Shown here piece by piece: positions 18,181 through 26,885 of a stretch of DNA of 49,260 bases (its first letter is position 1; the number at the start of each line of letters is the position of its first letter). This DNA is from Clostridia bacterium (GTDB lineage: Bacteria > Bacillota > Peptococcia > DRI-13 > UBA5745): positions 140,400 to 189,659 of the forward strand of contig JAHDMJ010000005.1 of the NCBI GenBank assembly GCA_018436095.1, written 5' to 3'. Under the pieces are notes generated by a model. The model saw only the letters and a program-made list of their open reading frames with translations, was not told the origin of the DNA and made no database searches. Made by a program: the position numbers and the translations under genes.

Positions 18181-18792
18181 TTACACCCCATTTCCCTTGT
18201 GGCAGCCCTGAGGGCAATACAGCAGCTCCAGGATGCTTTCGGCAGGCTGCCGGGGACCGGCTGAAAAATATTCGTCAATCTTTTCTTTGCTGTCCAGCAT
18301 AATACCCCGGGCCCCATATTCCGCAAAAAAACCTGGCGGGATAGGGCTTGCCTGCAATGGGGCTTTCTGCAGCAGCAACTCTTCTTGCCGGACGAACTCT
18401 GCCCAGGTAAGGAAAGTAACTCCCGGCAAACCAAGGCTTCTGCCCAGGTCGCGCAAGGCCTCGCAAGGTGTGGTGACATATAACCGCCCTTTGCCCTCCA
18501 GTCTTTGCTGCAGCTCTCTGGCACAATGCAGTAAGATCGGCTCAATAGCCGGGTATTCCAGAAAGGGCGGGTTATACTCCGCCTTAATATAGTCCACGGC
18601 CAAAGGGCAGCGCATATCGGCCAGGCAACCTTCAGCCTTTTTAAGGGCCAAACGGTATTTTTCGCGCACCGCAGCTATATGGTCCCGGCCACAGGCCACA
18701 ACCTCAAAGCCCCTCCGCTCAAGCTGCTGCCGCAGCTCCGGCGAATCATACATTTCTGCAGCAACAGGATTAATCCAAAGAAACTTGTCCAT
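18181..18792 (-). CDS. Miniature [FeFe]-hydrogenase H-cluster-domain-like protein
   Basis: About 203 residues. Aligned by eye to the hydrogenase encoded 2.6 kb downstream, it keeps the H-cluster skeleton in order: MRCPLAVDYIKAEY (Cys62, matching TSCCPAW...KTEYP), YVTTPCEALRDLGRSL (Cys110, matching FIGPCSAKKLEASRRS) followed by VTFLTWAEF (matching VDFVLTFEE), PPGFFAEYGARG (matching GKGFAVSGGVAKA), and ELLYCPQGCHKGNG (Cys193/Cys197, matching GMACPGGCAAGAG). All four cluster-ligand cysteines are present, but the adjacent proton-transfer Cys is Arg61, and there are no ferredoxin domains. The domain is far shorter than a working hydrogenase, so a sensor, scaffold or non-hydrogenase enzyme is more likely (inference). 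First gene of the ABC operon. The ATG at 18792 has AGAGG 5 bases upstream; ATG 18795 and GTG 18810 are alternatives. Confidence 0.75.
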   Translation of the reverse strand: MDKFLWINPVAAEMYDSPELRQQLERRGFEVVACGRDHIAAVREKYRLALKKAEGCLADMRCPLAVDYIKAEYNPPFLEYPAIEPILLHCARELQQRLEGKGRLYVTTPCEALRDLGRSLGLPGVTFLTWAEFVRQEELLLQKAPLQASPIPPGFFAEYGARGIMLDSKEKIDEYFSAGPRQPAESILELLYCPQGCHKGNGV

Positions 18793-18814
18793 CATTGCCT
18801 CTGCTTTCACGGTA

Positions 18815-18830
18815 GTTAGTTACAACTAAC
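18815..18830. promoter_or_regulatory. Palindromic operator over the transcription start of the mini-H-cluster/ABC operon
   Basis: GTTAGTT and AACTAAC are perfect 7-bp arms around a 2-base centre. It begins 4 bases downstream of the -10 box and covers the expected start point, an ideal repressor position. The cognate repressor is not encoded next to the operon. Confidence 0.65.
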
Positions 18831-18834
18831 CGTC

Positions 18835-18863
18835 ATTATACCTGCATTCGCACCTGCTGTCAA
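18835..18863 (-). promoter_or_regulatory. Perfect consensus sigma-A promoter of the mini-H-cluster/ABC operon
   Basis: TTGACA (18863-18858), 17-base spacer, TATAAT (18840-18835) on the minus strand. Such a strong promoter normally needs tight control, consistent with the palindrome immediately downstream. Confidence 0.85.
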
Positions 18864-18894
18864 TCACAGTTAATTAGTATGAAATAAAACAAAA

Positions 18895-18925
18895 AGCGCC
18901 GGGCTGCCGCAGCAGCCAAGGCGCT
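18895..18925 (-). terminator. Intrinsic terminator of the second chemoreceptor gene
   Basis: On the minus strand AGCGCC and GGCGCT enclose a GC-rich inner stem (GGCTGCTGCGGCAGCC) and are followed by TTTTTGTTTT. It is 57 bases past the chemoreceptor stop. Confidence 0.85.
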
Positions 18926-18982
18926 ATTTCATCGGGGACAATTATATTCGGATGTATTCAGAGTGCCTTCTCTATAGCACCG

Positions 18983-20563
18983 CTACCGGCCGCCTTTCAG
19001 CGTAAACTGACCGGCTAGACCGCTGAGAACTTTAGCCTGGGCCGATAACTCCTCACTGGCGGCGGCGCTTTGCTGGGCGGTGGCTGAGTTGGACTGCACT
19101 ACCGCCGATATTTTGTCTACGCTCCTTGTAATATCGAGAATAGAACGGCTTTGCTCCTGGGAAGCGGCCTGAATTTCGCCTACGCCGGCAGCAATTTGCC
19201 GGGCATCCACTAAAACAGTGCCTAAGGTTTGAGCCATGGAATCCGACAACGCTTTACCTGACTCCACAGACTTCACCGAAACATCAATCAGACCGGTGGT
19301 GCTTTTGGCCGCTAAAGCGCTTTTGGCTGCCAAATTGCGCACTTCGTCGGCCACTACGGCAAAACCCTTGCCGGCGGCGCCGGCTCTGGCTGCCTCAACG
19401 GCCGCATTCAAAGCTAAAATATTGGTCTGAAAAGCAATATCCTCAATGGTTTTATTGATTTTAATGATTTCTTCGGAATTCTTACGGATATCATCCATTG
19501 CTTTAAGCAAGAGCTTCATCTGGCGCTCGCTTTCGTCGAGGCTGACGCCCATCTGCCGGGCCTTGCCGTTGAAGATATTGGCATTTTCAGCAGTATAATC
19601 GATCTTGGCTACAATCTCCTCCACTGCCTGGGAAAGATTCTCTATAGCCATGCTCTGTTCCATGGCCCCTTCCGACAGAAGCTGGGAACTGGCCGCCACA
19701 TGGTCAGCCCCCACGGACACCTGCTCGGAGGTCAGGTTCAATTGGCCCAGAGTATGGGAAATCTGAGCGGAAAACTCTTCGATAGAGCGGCCGATATCCG
19801 TAAAGTCGCCGATATACTGCTGCACCGGCAAATCAAAATTGCCCTTCTCCATCTGGGCCATGGAATCACCAATCCGGGAAACGTAGCCGGAAAGAGTGGC
19901 CATGGATTTGCGCATGCTTTCGGCCAGCATACCCAATTCATTGCTGGAGAAATACTCTATCTTGCTCTGCAGATCCCCCTGGGCCAGGCCTTCCATACCT
20001 TTTTCCAGTGTTTTTACGGGCAGAAGGATTTTCCTGCGGATAATAGCCAGGATAAAAACAATAGCAATGAGATTGAGGACCAGGGTAATGACGCTGACGA
20101 TTTTTAGCTTAATAATGCCCTGGGCGGAAAAGCTCTCCGCCTGAGAAACAGCGGCATTGCTTTTATTAAAAAGCTCCTCGCTGTTGGCCAGGACCAGTGC
20201 CTCCTGCTGAGAACCGGCCTGCTGATTCAGCAAGGGCTTTACCTGCTCTTGCCAGTAACTGCGGATTTCCTCCATTTGCTTGACCAGCTCTCCATCCCTC
20301 GGCTCAGGCAACTCCAGCTCCTCATCGCCGGCGATCAGGCCATCCATGACTTTTTCCACCTTGGCAATATGCTCCGCCACCGGCTGTTCCAGCAAGTAAA
20401 GCTTCACAATACGCTGGGTGGCCCCCCTGACAACGCCGCAATAATTGACAATTTTGCCGTTGCTTTGATTCTGGTCAAGAAGTAAAAAAAGGAAGCTCGT
20501 GTTGAAAAGGCTTAGTACAATAAGACCGATCATTGTGCTGTAAATAATTCTTTTAATACTCAT
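18983..20563 (-). CDS. Methyl-accepting chemotaxis protein with PilJ-like N-terminal sensor
   Basis: 526-residue chemoreceptor. TM1 about 8-28, TM2 about 153-173. The outer region opens with a PilJ/NarX-like P-box ([19 protein letters not shown]), the same kind of element used by nitrate sensors and pilus chemoreceptors, followed by a helical bundle. HAMP is near 176-230 and the signalling domain carries the conserved hairpin tip. Divergent from the c-di-GMP phosphodiesterase gene at 20783, separated by about 220 bases with a promoter for each direction expected. It lacks the C-terminal tail of the other chemoreceptor. Confidence 0.92.
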   Translation of the reverse strand: MSIKRIIYSTMIGLIVLSLFNTSFLFLLLDQNQSNGKIVNYCGVVRGATQRIVKLYLLEQPVAEHIAKVEKVMDGLIAGDEELELPEPRDGELVKQMEEIRSYWQEQVKPLLNQQAGSQQEALVLANSEELFNKSNAAVSQAESFSAQGIIKLKIVSVITLVLNLIAIVFILAIIRRKILLPVKTLEKGMEGLAQGDLQSKIEYFSSNELGMLAESMRKSMATLSGYVSRIGDSMAQMEKGNFDLPVQQYIGDFTDIGRSIEEFSAQISHTLGQLNLTSEQVSVGADHVAASSQLLSEGAMEQSMAIENLSQAVEEIVAKIDYTAENANIFNGKARQMGVSLDESERQMKLLLKAMDDIRKNSEEIIKINKTIEDIAFQTNILALNAAVEAARAGAAGKGFAVVADEVRNLAAKSALAAKSTTGLIDVSVKSVESGKALSDSMAQTLGTVLVDARQIAAGVGEIQAASQEQSRSILDITRSVDKISAVVQSNSATAQQSAAASEELSAQAKVLSGLAGQFTLKGGR

Positions 20564-20612
20564 ACTTTTAGCCCTTTCAGTAGTTTGACATATACTAAAG
20601 ATATAATGTATT

Positions 20613-20641
20613 ATTCTACAGTCAAAGCTAATTTAAGTCAA
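20613..20641 (-). promoter_or_regulatory. Promoter of the second chemoreceptor gene
   Basis: TTGACT (20641-20636), 17-base spacer, TAGAAT (20618-20613), minus strand, about 50 bases before the start codon. Confidence 0.5.
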
Positions 20642-20782
20642 TAAAAATACAGGCAAGACTCTGAATCTTCTATGCATATACAAATTATACTTATCGACAT
20701 TGTCGGATATAGAGACATGCAACCTTGTTTTGCCATTTCATATCAATTATAATAAATTTAGCAGTAAGCTGCGGGGGTGTAT

Positions 20783-23700
20783 ATGTTTAACCAGAATATC
20801 TGGCTGGGCTTAGTTAATAACTCATCATGGTTATTGGCTCTTTTTGCCATTTACGAGATTAGCTGCTTTTGGGCTGGTAAAAATCATATCTTGGGTCAAA
20901 TGGTCAGCGGCATACTGATTTCCGCTATCTGCATAGCTGTTATGGCCTGGCCCTTTCCTCTGTTTGAAGGGATTCTCTTTGACACCCGCAGCATATTAAT
21001 CAGCACCACAGCCCTGGCCTTCGGCGGCATTCCTGTCATTATCACGGCGGGAGCGGCAGCATTTTTTCGCATAATCCAAGGGGGCTCCGGCACTGTAGCC
21101 GGTTTAGCCGCCATTGCCTCCAGCGCTATGATCGGTCTGCTCTGGCGGCGCTTTCCCATGCCCAAAACCAGAATCCTCAAGCTGCTGAATGTATACCTGA
21201 TGAGCCTGGTCGCTCATTTGGCCATGATTCTGAATATGCTTTGGCTGCCGGCCCCTCACCGCTTCACTGTAATTCAGCGCATCTCTTTGCCGGTAATGCT
21301 GATCTATCCCGTGGTTTCCGTAGTATTGAGCGTACTGCTTTTTTACCAGCAAGAACGCCGGCAGTATCAGGAAGGGCTGAAAAGCAATGAAGAAAAATAC
21401 CGGCTGATTACGGAAAATGTCTCCGATGTGGTGTGGACTATGGATCTTGATCTGCGTGTCACTTATATCAGCCCGTCGGTGGAAAGGCTCTTGGGGGAAT
21501 CGGCTTCCCAATATATGCAGCGTCCTATTGAGGAAAGGTTTTCGCCGGAGACGCTAAAAAAAATCAGGAATCTCTATGCCCAGGAACTGGCCAAGGAGCA
21601 AGATCCGGCCTTCCCCAAGGACAGAACCTGCATAATCGAGCTGGAGCATTATAAAGCCGACGGCGGCACCCTCTGGCTCTCTATGCATATTGCTTTTTTC
21701 AGGGATGCCGGCGGCAACATCATCGGCCTTCATGGGGTCAGCCGTGACATCACCAAGCAAAAAAACAGCGAGCAGGCACTGGATACCGAGAAAAAGAAGG
21801 CTCAGTTATACATCGAAATTGCTCCTGTCATCTTCCTTACCCTGGATACGGACATGAATGTTACGTTGATCAATCAGGAAGGCTGCAATATATTAGGCTT
21901 ATCCAGAGAGCAAATAACCGGCAAGAATTGGCCGGAGAATTTTGTTCCCCTCAAGCACCGGGCGGCCCTTTGCCAAATGATAAAAAACATGTTTGAAGGC
22001 GGCAATGAAAATTACAGAATCTACGATAATTCCGTCATAACCGACGACAATGGCGAACGGCTGATCTCCTGGCGCAACATAGCAATGAAGGATGATGAAG
22101 GCAATATCACCGGTATGCTGGCTTCCGGCATCGACATCACCTACCAAATGATTACCATCAATGCTCTCCAGGAAAACGAACGCAGCAAAAGGGTTTTGCT
22201 GGAGAATCTGCCGGGAATGGCTTACCGCTGCAAATATGACCGGGACTGGACCATGGAATTCGTCTCCATGGGCTGCCTGGACCTGACGGGCTACGAGCCT
22301 GACAGCCTGCTTTTTAACCGGGATCTGTCCTTTAATGACTTAATCTTGCCGAAATATCATGAATTTTTATGGAATAAATGGCAGGAAGCCGTGGCCGGTC
22401 ACTCTATGTTTGAGGAAGAATATGAGATTGTCTGTGCCGGCGGTGAAGTTAAATGGATTTGGGAGCAGGGTCAAGCCATTTATGATGATAACGGCAGCGC
22501 CTTGTGCCTGGAAGGCTTGATTATCGATATTACGGACAGAAAGAAAAATGAAATTAAGCTCAAGTATTTAAGCGAGTGCGATTCTCTCACCGGCCTCTAT
22601 AATTTGCGGTCCTTTGAAAACATATATAAGAAAAGGCCGCCCTCCCCGGCGGCCGTCATGATGATCAATGTTCGCAGCTTCAGCGTCATCAACCGTATTT
22701 TTGGTTTTTCTTTCGGCAATAAACTCATCCAGGATATCGCAGCCTGCCTGTCAAAACACAGCGCTGAAGGTCAGATACTTTTCCATACGGCTATTGACCG
22801 CTTTCTCCTTTACCTGCCCCAGTGCGATACCAGGCAGGAACTGATTCGCCTATGTGAAAATATTTTTAAGTCTTTGGACGCCGCCGTCAGCGAAAAAATT
22901 GTCCGTTTCAGTATCGGTGTGCTGGAACTGGAGGCCGATTGTGATTATAACGCGGAGAAGGTATTAAAGAATGTGTCCACGGCAGCGGAATACTCTCCCG
23001 ACCATGAGCGGTTCGGTTTTTGTTTCTTTAGCAGAGAAATCGAGGAAAAACAGCAGCGGGAGGCGGTAGTCAGGCTATCTCTGGTGGAAACTCTGCACAA
23101 TAGCTGTCCTGATCATGATGAATCCTTATATATGCTGTACCAGCCCATCATTGATTTAAGGACCAATAAAATCACGGGCTTTGAGGCTCTGGCCAGGTAT
23201 ATGCTGCCGAAATTAGGGGTAATTTCCCCGGCGGAATTTATCCCCATAGCCGAAGCCTCCCAGCTCATGCTGCTTTTAGGCAAAAGATTGATGCGCATGG
23301 CTTTGGGATTCTCCGTCCACCTGGCCCGGCAAGGCCATGATTCCATCACCTTATCCTTTAATATTTCAGCCATCCAGATTCTCAGCGAAACCTTTTTAGA
23401 GGATTTAGCTCAATTGCTGGAGGAAACCGGCGCCGATCCCCACAATCTGAATGTGGAGATCACAGAATCCGTCTTTTCCGACAATTATCAGAAGATCAAC
23501 GAAAAATTGGGTCAAATCAAAGCCATGGGCATGCGGGTTTCCATCGACGATTTCGGCACCGGTTATTCCTCCTTAGCCCGGGTTAATGAGCTGAATATTA
23601 ATTGCCTGAAAATAGACAAGTATTTCATCGATAAACTGCTGAGCACTCAGCCGGAAAATGCCATAACCGGCGACATCATTTCTATGGCCCACAAGCTGGG

Positions 23701-23845
23701 CCATTGCATCGTAGCCGAAGGCGTGGAGCACGAGCAGCAAAAGCAATACCTGGTAGAGCATGACTGCGACATGATGCAGGGCTACTTGTTCAGCAAACCG
23801 CTGGATCCGGCAGCCGCCCTGGAGCTTTTGCAGCGGACCAATTGA
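20783..23845 (+). CDS. Membrane 5TM-PAS-GGDEF-EAL protein, c-di-GMP phosphodiesterase with degenerate GGDEF
   Basis: 1020 residues. The N-terminal 5TM domain of LytS/YhcK type (about 1-185) has the hallmark DTRSILI...FGGIPVII...FRIIQGGSGT pattern. Three PAS domains follow (about 205-330, 335-460, 470-595), then GGDEF (about 600-760) and EAL (about 775-1018). The cyclase signature is lost: the position reads AIDRF, so cyclase activity is unlikely. The EAL half keeps its catalytic set: EALAR, FNIS, EITES, DDFGTGYSS, KIDK, AEGVE and QGYLFSKP. The protein therefore probably degrades c-di-GMP in response to membrane and PAS signals. The ATG at 20783 has GGGGG 5 bases upstream; GTG 20777 is in frame. 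Confidence 0.92.
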   Translation: MFNQNIWLGLVNNSSWLLALFAIYEISCFWAGKNHILGQMVSGILISAICIAVMAWPFPLFEGILFDTRSILISTTALAFGGIPVIITAGAAAFFRIIQGGSGTVAGLAAIASSAMIGLLWRRFPMPKTRILKLLNVYLMSLVAHLAMILNMLWLPAPHRFTVIQRISLPVMLIYPVVSVVLSVLLFYQQERRQYQEGLKSNEEKYRLITENVSDVVWTMDLDLRVTYISPSVERLLGESASQYMQRPIEERFSPETLKKIRNLYAQELAKEQDPAFPKDRTCIIELEHYKADGGTLWLSMHIAFFRDAGGNIIGLHGVSRDITKQKNSEQALDTEKKKAQLYIEIAPVIFLTLDTDMNVTLINQEGCNILGLSREQITGKNWPENFVPLKHRAALCQMIKNMFEGGNENYRIYDNSVITDDNGERLISWRNIAMKDDEGNITGMLASGIDITYQMITINALQENERSKRVLLENLPGMAYRCKYDRDWTMEFVSMGCLDLTGYEPDSLLFNRDLSFNDLILPKYHEFLWNKWQEAVAGHSMFEEEYEIVCAGGEVKWIWEQGQAIYDDNGSALCLEGLIIDITDRKKNEIKLKYLSECDSLTGLYNLRSFENIYKKRPPSPAAVMMINVRSFSVINRIFGFSFGNKLIQDIAACLSKHSAEGQILFHTAIDRFLLYLPQCDTRQELIRLCENIFKSLDAAVSEKIVRFSIGVLELEADCDYNAEKVLKNVSTAAEYSPDHERFGFCFFSREIEEKQQREAVVRLSLVETLHNSCPDHDESLYMLYQPIIDLRTNKITGFEALARYMLPKLGVISPAEFIPIAEASQLMLLLGKRLMRMALGFSVHLARQGHDSITLSFNISAIQILSETFLEDLAQLLEETGADPHNLNVEITESVFSDNYQKINEKLGQIKAMGMRVSIDDFGTGYSSLARVNELNINCLKIDKYFIDKLLSTQPENAITGDIISMAHKLGHCIVAEGVEHEQQKQYLVEHDCDMMQGYLFSKPLDPAAALELLQRTN

Positions 23846-23880
23846 TTAGCCAGCCGTAACCCTATTCGCAACCCTTCCGG

Positions 23881-25092
23881 CTATTCCATTAACCAGGATT
23901 CGTCCTCTTCCTCCCGCAGCAGCTCTACTTCCAGGATTTCTCCTGCTTGATGGCCCTCGAGGCCCAGCTTGCTGATGTATTGGGCCGGCGCAGTCAGAGT
24001 TTCCGCCATATGAGCCCCCCGGAAAGACACTTGGGCAGTCCGGTAGCCCTCCGCCGTCTTTTCCAGCCGCATTTTGCATAGAAACTCCATGCCGGGATGG
24101 CCGCTTAGTTCCTCGGTCAAAACCGCTTTTACGGTTTTACGCTTAGGCATGGGCTGCCGGATAAATTGGTTGACGGCCCAGCGGATACACCATTCCAAGC
24201 CATAATAAGCGCCAATGGAGGGACCCGGCAGATTTACCGCCAGCTTACCGCCGATAACCGTCAGGGACATGGGCTTGCCGGGGGCGGCGGCTATGCCGTG
24301 GCACAGCAAATTGCCCTTGCGGGCCAAGGCTCTGGTGTTATAATCTTCTTTGCCTTTGGAAGAACCGCCGTTGATGATGACAATATCGGCATTTTGCAAA
24401 GCTTCATCCAGGGCTTTATCTATGGCGGCGGGATCATCTTTGACAATGGGCAGGCACAGGGGGACAGCCCCCAATTCTTCCAGCATGGTTCTGACCAAAA
24501 TCGTATTGGAATCGATGATCTGCCCTCTTTGCAGCCGGCTGCCCGCCGGTACCAGCTCGCTGCCTGTAGGAATAAAAGCCACCACCGGCCTGCGGAAAAC
24601 CTCAACAGTCACAGCGCCTGCCGCCACAAGAACGGAAAGATCACAAGGGGTCAGCTTCGTCTTGGCTGGCAAAATCAACTCTCCCCGGGTCATTCTGCTG
24701 CCGCCGGGGCTCACATTCATGCCCGGCGTAACCGTAAGTCCCGGCTCAAAGACAAGGCCCCCTTCCTCCGTAAATGTAACCGCTTCAATAGCAATTACAC
24801 TGTCGTAAGCATCGTCAAAATCATCGCCGGTATCGGCCCGCACATACTCTTTCCCTTCCCGCCATCCCCTGGTATCGGCAAGGCTGCCGGCAAACATCCG
24901 GCTATCTACGGCAACGCCATCCATACGGGAGGCTCTGACTACCGGCAGATTATGGACGGCCCTTACCTCTGCCGCCAGCACCCGGCCATAAGCTGCCTCA
25001 ACGGCAATTTCCTCCGTGGCCACAGCAGGCTGCCAAGCCTCTTGCAGCCGCTTCAGCACTTCTTTTCTTGTGGGAAGATTGGTCCATTCCAT
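23881..25092 (-). CDS. moeA: Molybdopterin molybdenumtransferase MoeA
   Basis: Inserts molybdate (or tungstate) into adenylated molybdopterin. 403 residues, full length with domains I-IV. Visible: RASRMDGVAVDS (substrate-binding N-terminal motif), SPGGSRMTRGELIL (MoeA hallmark), FIPTGSELVPAG and DSNTILV of the MPT-binding domain, and NGGSSKGKEDYN replacing the more usual GG-S-GD-D loop. LPGPSIGAYYG is the family's C-proximal motif. Last gene of a five-gene minus-strand cluster with a FecBCD-type importer and a methyltransferase. Three 14-bp tandem repeats lie just upstream of its ribosome binding site (AAAGGAG). Confidence 0.92.
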   Translation of the reverse strand: MEWTNLPTRKEVLKRLQEAWQPAVATEEIAVEAAYGRVLAAEVRAVHNLPVVRASRMDGVAVDSRMFAGSLADTRGWREGKEYVRADTGDDFDDAYDSVIAIEAVTFTEEGGLVFEPGLTVTPGMNVSPGGSRMTRGELILPAKTKLTPCDLSVLVAAGAVTVEVFRRPVVAFIPTGSELVPAGSRLQRGQIIDSNTILVRTMLEELGAVPLCLPIVKDDPAAIDKALDEALQNADIVIINGGSSKGKEDYNTRALARKGNLLCHGIAAAPGKPMSLTVIGGKLAVNLPGPSIGAYYGLEWCIRWAVNQFIRQPMPKRKTVKAVLTEELSGHPGMEFLCKMRLEKTAEGYRTAQVSFRGAHMAETLTAPAQYISKLGLEGHQAGEILEVELLREEEDESWLME

Positions 25093-25102
25093 ACTTTCAT
25101 TC

Positions 25103-25144
25103 TCCTTTATCTATGTGCCTTTACCTATGTTCCTTTACCTATAT
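25103..25144. repeat. Three 14-bp tandem repeats between methyltransferase and moeA
   Basis: Units TCCTTTATCTATGT, GCCTTTACCTATGT and TCCTTTACCTATAT sit back to back at 25103, 25117 and 25131. On the minus strand each contains an AAAGG, and the set runs from the methyltransferase stop codon to the moeA ribosome binding site. Confidence 0.85.
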
Positions 25145-26064
25145 GATGATTGCCGTTTTTCCTGCTTGCGCACATCCCACAAAATCCAGCCATAGACCGT
25201 TTTCGCCCGGAGCTCCATCTTGCCTCCCCTGGCCTGGCCTTGCAGATAATCGTAGATGCGGGCGGACTCTTCCAAGGCCTGGGGAATTTTTTTGCCCAAG
25301 GCCCGGCTATAATGCTCAGCCAATTGCCGGCTGACTTCCACTTCGTTATTCTTGAACTGTTCATGGTAGGTGGTCTCCGGATAATAACCCATAAGCCACA
25401 GCAGGTTAAAAAGTGCATAAAACCATCTGCCGTCCCAAACCGGCGCCGCCGGCCGGCCATATAGGCCTGCAGTAAGCATTTCCTCGATATTGTCGGAGCC
25501 ATAGACAAAAGTGCTATTAAAGCAGTAAGCCTTGCTCAGGCTGATGATTTTTTCCAGCCCGTTCATCCCGTCAATGGCCGGCGTCAGCGACGCAAAGACC
25601 AAATCAAACCGCTGTCCGCCTCCCAGCCGGGTCAAATCCGCCTGCTGAAAATTGCATTGGACAAATTCTATATTGGCCAGCCCTTTTTTCTCTGACGTTA
25701 AAGCGGCATATTTCAGCATTTCTGCGGAAATATCCGTGGCCACCACAGACTTGACATATTTGGCAAACTCCGCTGCAAATTGCCCCGGCCCGCAGCCCAC
25801 ATCAATTACTGCGGCGTCGCTATGCAAGATACCTTTGCGCAAAAAGTAATTTACGGTTTCAGCCACCCGTTCATCCAACCGGCCTTTTCTCTTTGTTTGG
25901 CCTGCCAATTCCCTTATCCAGGAGCCGGCTTTTTTATCCCATTGCTCCTGGGTGGCTTTACTGGGCTGTTCGCTTTTATTGGTCCACAAATCGGCAAAAT
26001 AGGCAAGATCCCGCTGAAAATTTACCCCGGCAGGATTTATCCCGGTAAAATTCGCCTCCGTCAT
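25135..26064 (-). CDS. Class I SAM-dependent methyltransferase
   Basis: 309 residues. The Rossmann-type SAM site is clear: motif I DVGCGPGQFAAEFAKYV, then VVATDISAEMLKYA and FDLVFASLTPAI. An N-terminal helical part (about 1-80) and a C-terminal part rich in aromatic residues frame it. Its substrate is unknown. Placement between a metal/metallophore-type importer and moeA suggests a role with that system, such as modifying a metal-binding small molecule or a cofactor precursor (inference). The ATG at 26064 follows GGAGC; the gap to the ATPase gene is 32 bases. Confidence 0.88.
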   Translation of the reverse strand: MTEANFTGINPAGVNFQRDLAYFADLWTNKSEQPSKATQEQWDKKAGSWIRELAGQTKRKGRLDERVAETVNYFLRKGILHSDAAVIDVGCGPGQFAAEFAKYVKSVVATDISAEMLKYAALTSEKKGLANIEFVQCNFQQADLTRLGGGQRFDLVFASLTPAIDGMNGLEKIISLSKAYCFNSTFVYGSDNIEEMLTAGLYGRPAAPVWDGRWFYALFNLLWLMGYYPETTYHEQFKNNEVEVSRQLAEHYSRALGKKIPQALEESARIYDYLQGQARGGKMELRAKTVYGWILWDVRKQEKRQSSYR

Positions 26065-26096
26065 ACTAAGCTCCTTTTCAATAAAAATCTGCCCGG

Positions 26097-26876
26097 TTAC
26101 AGCTTAGGGGGGACACAGGCAGTGCGGTCAAGCTCCTCTATATCCAAGAGATGCAATTGGGCCTGGTAAATACCGGCCAGGCGCGGCTCCGTAATGATAT
26201 CCCCTGCCCCGCCTATGCTAAAATGGCCCTCATATTCCATAGTGGCCACTTTGCCTCCCAAAAGCAGCACATGGTCCGGATTATGGGTGGTTAAAATTAC
26301 GGCATAGCCTTCAGCCGCCAATTTTTTGATCATGCGCAAGGTGATCATTTGCCGGCCATAATCCAGATGGGAGGTGGGCTCATCAAAAAGCAGGACTTTC
26401 GGCTGGTGGATTACCGCCCTGGCTATCATTGCCTGCTGCTGTTCGCCGCCGCTTAAATAAATATAGGGTTTGTCCGCCAAATGGACAATATGAAACATCT
26501 CTAAAATATGCAAGGCCCTGGCATGATCCTCTTTTGCCGGACGGCTGAATAAATTTTTTGTCGAGGCGCAGCCCATAAGCACAAAATCCAAAACCGTATA
26601 AGCAAAGACGGGATTATGGCTTTGCTGCACATAACCGATTTGCCGGGCAATCTCTTTTTCCGTCAGGCTCCTTATATTGCGGCCTGCCAAAAAGATATTG
26701 CCCTTTTGGGGTTTAAGAATGCCTATTAAACTATTGAGCAGGGTGCTTTTGCCGGCGCCGTTAGGGCCCAATATAGAGAGAATCTCCCCCTCCTTAAGCT
26801 CAAAACTGCAATTGCGGTAAATTGTCCGGGAGCTGCCCGGATAAGCAAAGCTTATGTTTTCCACCTGATAAATCAT
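26097..26876 (-). CDS. ABC transporter ATP-binding protein, FecE/BtuD/MolC type
   Basis: ATPase of a type II (BtuCD-like) importer, 259 residues. Walker A GPNGAGKST, Q-loop VQQSHNPVF, signature YLSGGEQQQAMIARA, Walker B VLLFDEPTSHLD and H-loop TTHNPDHVLLL are all intact. The C-terminal tail (IYQAQLHLLDIEELDRTACVPPKL) is slightly extended. It starts 9 bases after the permease gene ends. Confidence 0.93.
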   Translation of the reverse strand: MIYQVENISFAYPGSSRTIYRNCSFELKEGEILSILGPNGAGKSTLLNSLIGILKPQKGNIFLAGRNIRSLTEKEIARQIGYVQQSHNPVFAYTVLDFVLMGCASTKNLFSRPAKEDHARALHILEMFHIVHLADKPYIYLSGGEQQQAMIARAVIHQPKVLLFDEPTSHLDYGRQMITLRMIKKLAAEGYAVILTTHNPDHVLLLGGKVATMEYEGHFSIGGAGDIITEPRLAGIYQAQLHLLDIEELDRTACVPPKL

Positions 26877-26885
26877 AGCATACCC

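Noticed and set aside
24166-25146. 326-residue plus-strand ORF
   Set aside because: Entirely antisense to moeA, with no family features; a shadow of a GC-rich gene.
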